A stretch of 64,000 nucleotides of DNA from Calendula officinalis (Eukaryota; Streptophyta; Magnoliopsida; Asterales; Asteraceae): assembly GCA_963853835.1 (NCBI GenBank), contig OY970821.1, positions 47,694,646 through 47,758,645 of the forward strand, in the 5' to 3' direction. A program made the position numbers and the translations under genes. The first letter of the stretch is position 1. Each line of letters begins with the position of its first letter. This document shows, piece after piece, positions 53,852-62,392 of this stretch. The notes under the pieces are model-generated. The model saw only the letters and a program-made list of their open reading frames with translations. It did not search any database and was not told where the DNA came from.

Positions 53852-53875
53852 GGAATGATTTTTTTTTTTTTGTTT
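53749..53875. repeat. (TA)n microsatellite 2 with duplicated flanks
   Basis: A TA tract at 53774-53849 lies between two copies of ATTGTGGAATGATTTTTTTT followed by GTTTAT (about 53748-53775 and 53846-53875). A second short TA run precedes the first copy. This looks like expansion plus local duplication. Confidence 0.9.
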
Positions 53876-54146
53876 ATTTTGAATACCTAATATTGCGGTT
53901 ACTTTATCAAGTGTGCGAATAACTAATATTGCGGGTATAACATCTAGTGTACTGTGCGATTAACTAATAGCGCGGTGTAATCTTTAATATTTCGGTTTCT
54001 CTATTGTTGCGGTTTAAGCGTTTGATATTGCGATTTATCTTTTGTTGCGGTTTGGTTGTTTGATAGTGCGTAGTTTGTTGGTGCGGTCCTTTTCCCGCAT
54101 TATCAAAGCGTTTTCCCCGCATTATCAAATCATTTCTGTAGTAGTG

Positions 54147-54395
54147 ATAGTAGGGCCCAAAAAACTGAAGAGAAAGGTATTGTTGGCATTAGTATGTCAG
54201 TTTAATATCTGTGCGTGAGCTGACGTGACGCTGATTTGGCAAAAACAGAAGTGTCAGTTTGTGTCATTGTTGGGAGTGGTATTAGTCAAAATTAAATATT
54301 TCTTATAATAGACTAAACTGAAAATATCAAAAATATGTTGTTAAAATAATATCGATTCGCCTATTCTTAATTTATGAAAAAATAATGAAACAAAC
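54147..54395. other. Intergenic, nothing recognised
   Basis: No frame or repeat could be assigned. It lies downstream of the ALG9-like exon on that exon's strand. Confidence 0.4.
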
Positions 54396-54702
54396 CTTTC
54401 TTCTTTATGAGGCTGCAAAGACATGAAAGCCAACCAGATATAAACAGGAGACGCCACAATTAACATATCACTGTATCAGGAGCATACTTTTTCTTTGTAA
54501 TGGGTAAAGTAACCACAAAAAGCATGGAAAGAACAAAAGCAAAATTAAAATTATTAAATCCATATTTTAAATAAAACAACGGCCCTTCTGTTCCATATAA
54601 ATGTCTCACCACCTCCTAATACATTACACACCATTAACAGACTCATAACAGAAGATGTCCATTTTCCATAGTATACTTGTAGTCCACAACTACTGACACT
54701 AT
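54396..54702 (-). pseudogene. ALG9-like mannosyltransferase exon, frameshifted
   Basis: ALG9 adds alpha-1,2-mannose to the dolichol-linked N-glycan precursor in the ER lumen. The minus strand encodes, in order, VVDYKY, YGKWTSSVMSLL, HLYGTEGPLFYLKYGFNNFN and SPVYIWLAFMSLQPHKEER, with the hydrophobic stretch VLSMLFVVTLPI between. The PHKEER segment and the YGTEGPLFY block are characteristic of this glycosyltransferase family. At least three frame changes separate the blocks, so it is a pseudogene. An acceptor TTTTTTCCAG (at 54703) and a donor AAAG|GTTTG (at 54395) delimit it as one former exon, so it is not a retrocopy. No other convincing ALG9 exon was found nearby. Confidence 0.72.
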
Positions 54703-55169
54703 CTGGAAAAAATTAAAATCAAAGTATAAAACATTGAAGCTGGCCACCAAATAATGGAAAAGAATATAGAGCAATGCAAACTCGGAACTACAAAAAAGTA
54801 AAGCAGATGTGATATCATAAACAGGAAACTGTAAAAGGATTTCAAATTCTGGCAACTCAACTTGTGTTAGAAAAACCTGATTTGAATCAATCAAATTACT
54901 TGTTATACATATGTAGTAATAATATTGCACAATTTCATACAAATTTGTAACTGATGTTCACTCCATAATACATTATTAACTTTTCAAGTTAGGCATGCAG
55001 AGATAAATGGAAATGCCACTGTTAATGATATATGTTGAGCACTGAAGTTACATAATCGCATACTTTGAGCTGGAGATTATAAATACTCTGTATATAGTTG
55101 ATCTTAGTAATATAGCTAAGGAATTCACTCACCATTAAAATATTGGAAATATGCAAGTAATTATTGAAT
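54703..55169. other. Intron-like / intergenic
   Basis: Upstream of the ALG9-like exon on the minus strand. A 99-codon frame (54942-54643) runs across the acceptor and is mostly intron-like pyrimidine-rich sequence; I do not call it a gene. Confidence 0.35.
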
Positions 55170-55365
55170 GGGTTTTTCTATTATGTGCCCTAGGGCACAT
55201 GATAAAGCCATTAAATAATTCCAAGAATGAAGTGATAAACATCAATGATGCCCAAGTTTTCTATTTTATTATGATGTATTAATTGTGTTTTGTAATTTAA
55301 TTGGAAACTTTAACATCATTAAATGACTTTATCATGTGCCCTAGGGGCACATAATAGAAAAACCC
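55170..55365. mobile_element. 196-bp MITE with palindromic termini
   Basis: The terminal inverted repeats are about 45 bp: GGGTTTTTCTATTATGTGCC at the left and its near-perfect complement at the right. Each includes the palindrome TGCCCTAGGGCA. Five-base direct repeats TGAAT flank it (55165-55169, 55366-55370). It has no coding capacity. Confidence 0.85.
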
Positions 55366-55559
55366 TGAATGAGTTGGTTGTAAGTTTGCTGACTGTAAGT
55401 TTTATAGAATAAAACTATGAATATATGCTGAAATTATATAATTTAATAGACCACTTTTAATATTATGTTGAACGTAATTTTTAAGAATACAACTATATAC
55501 GTTAACGTAATTTAATATATAAATATTAAATTTTATATAAAATATCAACAGTGGTTAGT

Positions 55560-55655
55560 ACTAACAAAAAGGTAATGATCTGATAGCATTCCAATAGTGT
55601 GCTTGCACTTTTTTATAACTCTTGCAAGACTTTCATTTACAACAGGCTCCTCACA
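55560..55655 (-). pseudogene. Candidate exon, unknown gene
   Basis: On the minus strand, ATATTTCTGCAG (acceptor-like) precedes an open stretch encoding CEEPVVNESLARVIKKCKHT and then IGMLSDHYLF. The amino acid make-up looks protein-like in an AT-rich setting. No donor was pinpointed, and I do not recognise the family. It may belong with the candidate exon at 59488-59547 or the ALG9-like exon, all on the same strand. Confidence 0.25.
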
Positions 55656-55720
55656 CTGCAGAAATATATAATTTGACTTTGACTTTTTGAAGCGAATTCA
55701 TAAACAAAATCAGATTCTAA

Positions 55721-56247
55721 GAGCGTCCACAATGGTTAACCTTTTCAGTGACTTATTACTTTTGTCACATCATCTAATAATCTATTAAATAAAAACATCT
55801 TTAATGGTTACCTTTCCAAAGACTTTTTATTATTAATATTACTAAATTTACCTTTATCTATATCAAATATTTTTATAAACGCCCCTCACTTTATATACAA
55901 CTAAAACAATATCTCATTTTATATACATAATATGCCTCAAACAAATTAAAATTAATCATCATGTTTAATCTTCTTAAAAAATATTAAAATATGATAAAGT
56001 TATAATTTATAGGTATATAAATATAATTGATTCTGTACAAAAAGATAAATAAATAAATGATTAAAATGTAAAATTGTTAATATAGGGATTAAAAGAATCA
56101 AACATTGAAAGATGATTAAGTGGTTGAGAAAGAATAAGTGGTTGGAGTGACCTCCTAAAAAAAGTCATATATATTACAATGGTAAAAAATTATTTTAAAA
56201 GTTATTCAAATAGTAATAACATTTTAAAAAACCTCTCGTTGGTGCTC
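55721..56247. mobile_element. 527-bp Tourist-like MITE
   Basis: The ends GAGCGTCCACAATGG and (complement) GAGCACCAACGAGAGG form imperfect inverted repeats. They are flanked by TAA on both sides (55718-55720, 56248-56250), the TWA duplication expected of PIF/Harbinger-type elements. The internal part is AT-rich and non-coding. Confidence 0.7.
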
Positions 56248-56642
56248 TAAACTTGAACATGTTGATAAATGTCAATGGTCAAAAGAGATTCAAATGAACA
56301 TAAAAATCAATATCATTTTTTTTAGAAAACCCTTGATCAGATAAATACAATATCTAACCGTAAATCTATCAATATCATCTGATAATCAAATATAAATGCG
56401 ACAAATATATACATATATGTTAAAATAAATTTTTTATTTTAGAAATTATTTTTACTCTTTTGCTTAAACGGGGATACAGTGATCTTCAAAAACCTTCACT
56501 ACTAAACTCGATATTTGTGTGAGTAGCGACTGGGTTCTGTCTTTGACCTGTGTTGACCACCTGTTTAAATTTTTAAAGCATTATCATCTATCCTTGGTGA
56601 AACAAATATATGTTAACATGTCGCAGATTGACATCTGAATTA
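56248..56642. other. Intergenic, nothing recognised
   Basis: AT-rich spacer between two MITEs; no supported feature. Confidence 0.4.
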
Positions 56643-57187
56643 GACCAGTGCCAACGGCACGTCGGGGGGACGCGTCGGGGGGCGTCGAGCCACGACGGCG
56701 TTGGCACCGAGCCGTCGTGGCCGGCGTCGAGATGGGTTCATCGTGCCGAGGACGGGCGTGGGAAGCCGTCGAGGAGAGAGGTGGAGGAGAGGTGGTGGAG
56801 CAGGAGAGAGAAGAAAGGAGGGGAAGAAGAAAAGGAAGGGGTTGTACCTTGTACATTGTGCTTTTGAACTTGTACCTTGTGCTTTTAGACTTGTACCAGT
56901 TATGATTTTTTATAAAACAATGTTTCTTTTCTCAGTTTTTATTTTATTTTATTTTATTTATATATTTGTTTTAATAATAAAAATATATTTTTATTTAAAT
57001 AATGTATTTTAAATTAATATAATTTATTTATTTTATAATTATTTAATTTAATTAAAAATAATGATGTGGAAAGGATGGGTTTAGTGATGGGTAGGGTTGG
57101 CACGACCGTGTCAGTAGCGGGTCAGTAAGGATGTGATGACGTGGCGCTAGTGATGGGTTTAATGATGGGTAAGGGTTGGGAGAGGCC
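56643..57187. mobile_element. 545-bp Tourist-like MITE, copy 1 of a family
   Basis: The ends GACCAGTGCCAAC and (complement) GGCCTCTCCCAAC are matching inverted repeats, flanked by TTA (56640-56642, 57188-57190). The left part is CpG-rich with repeated CGTCG words, then strongly purine-rich. The right part is AT-rich and ends in GATGGGTTTAGTGATGGGTA-type direct repeats. GC-rich frames on both strands are by-products. Confidence 0.8.
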
Positions 57188-57435
57188 TTAGGCCAGCAAA
57201 TAGGTGATTTGTTTGAATGTGGGATGCAACTATGGATCTGTTGTGTTTTTAGGGTAAACTTGTACGTTGATGATGGAGAATGGTAAAAGTAAACTTGAAC
57301 ATAAACAGTCAATTTTGGAGTTATAAATTGGAAAGAAGAAAACTCTCCTACTGTATGTGTCAATTTAATTATTTAAATGATTTCACCGGCTAAGGGAAAT
57401 TCAGGTATACTGCTATTGCTACTGATTAAGCTTAA
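57188..57435. other. Spacer between MITE copies
   Basis: No feature except a 22-bp segment, CTATTGCTACTGATTAAGCT plus TA (57413-57434), that recurs right of the second copy (58078-58099). Confidence 0.5.
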
Positions 57436-58056
57436 GACCTGTGCCAACCGTCCGTCAGCGGCACCCGTCGAAGCCCTTTTTTTGCCGTCGCCCCACGACG
57501 CCGTTGGCACGGCCGCGTCGTGGGTGGCGTCGCCGGATTTACGTCTGGATGAAGACGGGTGAGAGAATGCCGTCGTAGAGAGAGAGGGGGAGAGAGAGAG
57601 GGGGAGGGGAAAGAGAGAGGGGTAGGGGAAGGGGTTGGGTTGTACATCATGCTTAAAATCTTGTACATTTTTCATTTTTTGAATAAAAAATTGCTTATTT
57701 TCTCTGTTTTTTTATAATTTTTTTTTCAATTTTAAAATAAATTATATATTTGTTTTAAGAATAAAAATATAATACTTTTTTTCAGAAAAAAATATGTTTT
57801 TTTTTTAATTTTAATAAATGTAATTTTTTTAGTTTAATATCATTTTTTTATTTAAATAATTTATGTTTAAATTAATATAATTTATTTATTTTATAATTAT
57901 TTAATTTAATTAAAAATGATGATGTGGAAAGGATGGGTTTAGTGATGGGTTAGTGATGTGTAGGGTTGGCACGAACGTGTCAGTAGCGGGTCAGTAAGGA
58001 TGCGATGACGTGGCGCTAGTGTTGGGTTTAGTGATGGGTAAGGGTTGGGAGAGGCC
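57436..58056. mobile_element. 621-bp Tourist-like MITE, copy 2
   Basis: Same family and orientation as 56643-57187: ends GACCTGTGCCAAC and (complement) GGCCTCTCCCAAC, flanked by TAA (57433-57435, 58057-58059). It has the same CpG-rich start, a GAGAGAGAGGGGGA purine tract and the same right-end repeats, but a longer AT-rich middle. Confidence 0.8.
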
Positions 58057-59487
58057 TAATACTATTGGTTAAAAATACTATTGCTACTGATTAAGCTTAC
58101 TACTATTATAAATAGTAAATTAGATAAATTGACAGAGTTTATTAAAGATAACAAAAACATGTTAAACTAAAATTGTAAAAGATAAATAATTAAAAGTAAT
58201 TTAAAAATCTTAAAAATACAGTAAACCTAACTTTAATTGAGTCTATAATATAGGAATGACATTAAATTCTGGTAAACATTCCTATAATTGTTAAACTATT
58301 GTGATGTTATTAAAAAATTCAACATACATACTTTGAACATACAAAAAAGTGAATTAATTGTCTCTCTGTTGTCTGTTTGTTGAATAATAAGATTAACGGG
58401 TTAATAAAAACATTTACAAAATTAATAAAAACAGATACAAAAAAAATTAACGGGATACGACTAAAACCTGATAATGCAGAGGATTAATTCGATTAAAAAT
58501 AAGGCTGCTGAATAATCAAATAAACAGGTTAACATAAACATAACTTATATTCATGCTAAAATTAGTGTATATGCAGATATAATGAAAGAATCAAAATAAA
58601 CAGTTTATATCATAATCAATTAAACATGGTAAGGATCATAATGAATTAAACAGAATTAAAATTACATTTTTGAAGGCAGCAGCAATTTAGAGAATCGACT
58701 GGTTGAGGATACTGCAAAATAGATAAAAAGCTCGATAATTTTTTGACTAAAACTGAAATACGAAACTCTTTAAATAGAATCCTTGATTTAAAATTGAATT
58801 TTAAAATTGCCAATTCCATGATTTAAGTATAAAAATTTGGAATGATTTAATTAGTTATCAATTCTGATTCGGATGTTTTGGAATGTATGATGCCAATTCA
58901 AATTTTAATTTAAGCAATTGGATAAATATGGAAGATTTTATTTAAAATTTGACCTTAATTTTCTCTATTTCCATAATTTGAACGAATTATTAATAAAGAA
59001 ATTAGAAAACATTTTAAATACTGCCATAAAATCGGCGGTGCATTTGGGCGGGAATATGAAAACTGAGCCCAATAAGGAGGTGCCATGTGGCAAGCCTATG
59101 ATCTAACTTATGCCATGTGTCCCAAAAAAGCTTCTTTTATTATATTTATAAATACAAAAAGTCAAACGGAAGCATACTTTTCAAAATTAATTTAAATATA
59201 CAAAATGAATTAAATCAAAAACTTCCAATAACCGTTTCAAAATCAGATTTGAATAAACACTTAAACATATATATCAAACAGTACAATTCTCAAAATTAAA
59301 CTTAATGCCATCAATTTTAATATGCTAGCTGCATATGTTATGACGTAAAAAAACAGGTTTATAATTTATAGGTACTTGTTTATTGCTACAAAATAGTAAA
59401 ATTATGTTTGTAAGAACTTTAGCTACAAAATAAGTGTATCATACTATACAGAATGTATCAAACAATCCAAACAGAAATTCTACGTAC
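58057..59487. other. AT-rich intergenic DNA, nothing recognised
   Basis: No supported frame. Short open stretches (for example 58918-59106 and 59117-59299) are AT-rich and lack codon bias or motifs. Confidence 0.5.
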
Positions 59488-59547
59488 CTTTGAAGAGATT
59501 CTTTGATAAGGAAAAAAGGCTAGGACTCCAATACGGATGCAATGCAA
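59488..59547 (-). pseudogene. Candidate 60-nt internal exon, unknown gene
   Basis: The minus-strand acceptor CTTCTTTTTAG and donor AAAG|GTACGTAG are both close to the plant consensus. They enclose exactly 20 open codons (LHCIRIGVLAFFPYQRISSK). The pairing of strong sites is suggestive, but the identity is unknown. Confidence 0.3.
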
Positions 59548-59876
59548 CTAAAAAGAAGGTTTAAAAAAAGTTAGGTAATCGGTTCTTATAGTCCCTGGCA
59601 TATGAAAGTGTTCAGATTATAATCATCCAATAATATGTATATGTTTGATGATTTTAAATAATATATATTCCGTTTTTATATACGATACGTATACTCCAAT
59701 TCACTATATTTTGTTTATAACTGGTTTCCATAAAAACTCAATTATGGTATACCATAAATTCGTTTAATATCAAATAGATAGGGGTTTAATTATTATACAG
59801 TAAAAGTAGCCATAAATTAGGAATCGTAAATCACCGAATTTTTCTTGCTTTAAAGTTCAAATTAGGAATTGTCGAA
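59548..59876. other. Intergenic, nothing recognised
   Basis: AT-rich; no supported feature. Confidence 0.4.
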
Positions 59877-60104
59877 GGGTCCTTCTATCGTATTCCCCCT
59901 AGGCATACATTAACCAACGTTTAATACATCATAGTTGCCTTTTATACCTGCTATTTCATATTAATGACTTGCTAGAAATCTTGCAATTCCTACTTTACCC
60001 TTACTATAATTAAAATTGAGGAGTTTTTCTAAATTAAACGCAGGGGCGTAAATGGTTTTTAATATTTGGTAGTATGTGCCCTAGGGCATAAGTTAGAAAA
60101 AGCC
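59877..60104. mobile_element. Diverged relative of the 196-bp MITE
   Basis: The ends GGGTCCTTCTATCGTATTCC and (complement) GGCTTTTTCTAACTTATGCC keep the pattern of the element at 55170-55365, including the CCCTAGG core (TGTGCCCTAGGGCATA at the right). Imperfect ATTGT flanks are present. It is older than the copy at 55170. Confidence 0.6.
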
Positions 60105-60930
60105 ATTGTGGGAAAACTATTTGATATAAATCTCGGGTTTCCATATTTTGGTTCACATATACAATACATTCCGTTTTTACACGAAAATGCTCAAATATGG
60201 TTTATTGTTTATGGTATACCAATTTAAAAAAAAGTGTGTTACGAATCAAACACCTACTATGAACTTTTAAAGAATTTTGAATAACAAAATATAAAGGAAT
60301 CACCAGTTATAGGATGTCCTTCGGGCAATGATGAAACGTCGGAGGATATTCCTCGAGTTTGGTTCCGAATTTGAACAATCTGGTTCAAAATATGCACCCT
60401 AAATTAGTGAATTGAACAGATTTTATCAAAATACACAATGAAACCCCTAAATTTGTGAATAGAACAGATTTTATCAACATATAATATCAAATGCTTCAGA
60501 GATTCTGCTTGTAGAAGACTGCTGCTATCCACAATCATGGTCCATATTTTCTTAGATTCCTTTATGCATATAACTTACAAAACAAAACCTTAGATTAATT
60601 TAAAAACAAAACACAAAAAAACCCCTAATTCATAAAAAGAAACCCTTAAATTTGGGATTCAGGGTTCCGCAACATCAATGTGCAGTTACAAGCATGAACA
60701 ATAAGCACCAACCATATTTGATCGATCCTTATTCGACTTGAGAAACTAACCAGAGTATACAGTCAGTCAGTCGTATAATGCACTGAATTCAGTCAAACAT
60801 AATTACAAGATGTTCCTGAAAACGCAAAGTTCAGACCTTTTTTCGTTCAAATTGCTAATTTACGTAACCACTGTATTCAAATTTTTAAAAATTACGACAA
60901 TAACAGAAAGATCTAGGTAGTTGGAAGTCT
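60105..60930. other. Intergenic or intronic, nothing recognised
   Basis: No convincing exon was seen. If the promoter-like region at 61173-61275 is real, this would be transcribed on the minus strand. Confidence 0.35.
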
Positions 60931-61110
60931 TTGAGGTTCGTACCAGCAGGGAGGTCAGTTACAGAGGAGATTTCAGGAGATAAATCGAATATCAAGTCCG
61001 AAATTGTAGAAGCAAATGAAAAAGATGAACTGAAGAATTGTAATTGCGGAGGGTTCTCAAATTGAAACTTTCTCTCAATGGGCGATTTGGCATACCTTGA
61101 TATAATGGAG
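60931..61110 (-). other. Possible 5' exon of a minus-strand gene
   Basis: Downstream of the TATA-like motif at 61173-61180, a minus-strand stretch stays open for about 65 codons. It includes ENPPQLQFFSSSFSFAST and SPEISSVTDLPAGTNLKDF. No ATG lies in that frame. A donor-like AAG|GTATGC near 61094 could instead make this an intron in a leader. Unknown gene. Confidence 0.25.
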
Positions 61111-61172
61111 ATTTTTTATGAAGCGTCTGAAATGGTGTATTGAGGAGAATAGGAAGAGGAGAGAAAACGAAG

Positions 61173-61275
61173 CATATATATGGGAAGTTTGTTGAAATGC
61201 AGGAGGAGAATACCAGAAAATAAGGAGGATTTCATTGGCCAATGGTGTAATTACATGTCACAATTTGGACCAATG
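61173..61275 (-). promoter_or_regulatory. Promoter-like stretch, minus strand
   Basis: On the minus strand a TATATATG motif (61173-61180) is followed by a CT-rich patch (TTTTCTCTCCTCTTCC). It is preceded by two CCAAT/ATTGG motifs between 61225 and 61275. The same region has a plus-strand TATATATAG at about 61325, so it could be divergent. Confidence 0.4.
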
Positions 61276-62174
61276 AGAGAGCTCCAAACTGCAGAGTTGG
61301 CAAACGTAAATCAAATGTAGGCACATATATAGAAGAAGATACATTACCATATTAACATTTCCCAGGGGGAAATCTTACTACTCATCTACAGTACATGAAC
61401 AGAGATTTCACCCCTTTTCTCATCTTGCCCATTTCCTCATTTTCTAGGGCACGATGCTAAAGTTCTCTTCTATCTTTTATCAAATATCTTTATCAAAAAT
61501 TCATTCTTTCTTCTTGGATTTGATACCCGAAATTGAAGTTTGCAATGATGGTTAATAGGGTGTGAGCCGTAAATGGTGGGGACGATCATTGGATGTGGCA
61601 TTCGCCGGGGGGCTTGGTGTAGTGATGTCGCTGTTGTGGTTAGGGCTATGTTGATTGTGGTGCAACGGGCCATGACGACTGCTTCTAAGGGTGGGTGGAG
61701 ACTAGCTGATCGACATCACTTTATCATCTTCATACTTCTTCTTTCTCCGTTTAAGAGGTAAATGTCATTATGTTCATCTTTAATCTCATGTCGGTTTCAT
61801 TATTACATATAATTTATCAATCTTCAACCATGAATCTGCTCTATAAGTGGGAAATTTGGATATTTTGGTTTGTAGGGTTTGATTGATGATACCCAATAGT
61901 ATTGATTTTAGGGTTTGTTTTAAAAGATGAAATCTGGTGTAAAGTTGGAAGCTTTACATGTTATAAAATCAGATTACTTTTTACTTGAGATGAATTTTAA
62001 ATGATTGTAGTTTTAGAATTAGAATTACAGAATTAGAATTAATAACAAACGTCTAGACCTTGCATTTATTGAATTGAACTATGCGATGATGTGTAAAATC
62101 CCTTTTATTCATTGTTGGTCATGTTATTATATTTGAAGCTTGCACAATAAATTTATAAATGTTGTTGTTGTTAG
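61276..62174. other. Possible leader/intron region upstream of the helicase fragment
   Basis: Plus-strand context of the DEAH fragment. A 62-codon frame at 61573-61761 ends at AAGAG|GTAAAT, which resembles a splice donor, but the protein is not recognisable. The pyrimidine-rich DNA before 62174 ends in TTGTTGTTAG, a usable acceptor. Confidence 0.3.
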
Positions 62175-62392
62175 GGTGCTTGAGATTCATGTCACTCTAC
62201 CACCTGGAGATGGTGACATATTGGTGTTCCTAACAGGCCAGAGGAAATCAAAGTAATTAAGGAGATTCTTAAACTTAGAACACTTGGATTATGGTGTAAA
62301 ATACCATAGTTAATACTTTGCCCGATTTATGCAAATCTTCCAACCAAGCTTCATGGGAGAATATTTGAAGCGACTCATGAAGTGGCAATAAA
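62175..62392 (+). pseudogene. DEAH-box RNA helicase fragment (PRP2/PRP22-like), cut by an LTR
   Basis: The helicase C-terminal RecA domain is recognisable: VLEIHVTLPPGD, then DILVFLTGQ (motif IV region). After a frame change come EEIKVIKEILKLRT, LILCPIYANLP and RIFEATHEVAI. In the DEAH spliceosomal helicases (PRP2, PRP16, PRP22, PRP43) the last segment leads into the motif V ATNIAE. One base is missing near 62240, a stop lies at 62307-62309, and the LTR interrupts at 62393. An acceptor-like TTGTTGTTAG precedes the exon, so it derives from genomic DNA, not a spliced copy. Confidence 0.8.

Larger units (their letters stand above)
52920..54146. mobile_element. CACTA-like non-autonomous element (one end identified)
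   Basis: The right end reads, on the minus strand, CACTACTACAGAAATGATTT, fitting a CACTA-type terminus. The word TTGCGGTT and variants (ATTGCGG, TGTTGCGG) recur many times in the subterminal DNA on both sides (52930-53060 and 53890-54110), as is common near CACTA ends. The left CACTA terminus was not found, so the left boundary is approximate. A small unknown coding region and a TA microsatellite lie inside. No transposase is visible. Confidence 0.5.

Noticed and set aside
54643..54942. 99-codon minus-strand membrane-like frame
   Set aside because: Most of it is pyrimidine-rich intron-like DNA upstream of the ALG9-like exon; only its last residues belong to the exon.
56584..57012. GC-rich frames of 85-103 codons on both strands
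   Set aside because: They are explained by the CpG-rich and purine-rich MITE sequence and show no motif.
57373..57675. Pro/Ser-rich 100-codon minus-strand frame
   Set aside because: It is the antisense of the purine tract in the second MITE copy.
61470..61761. Short frames on both strands near 61.5-61.8 kb
   Set aside because: They have no recognisable motifs and no consistent splice context beyond one possible donor, so they are not called as genes.
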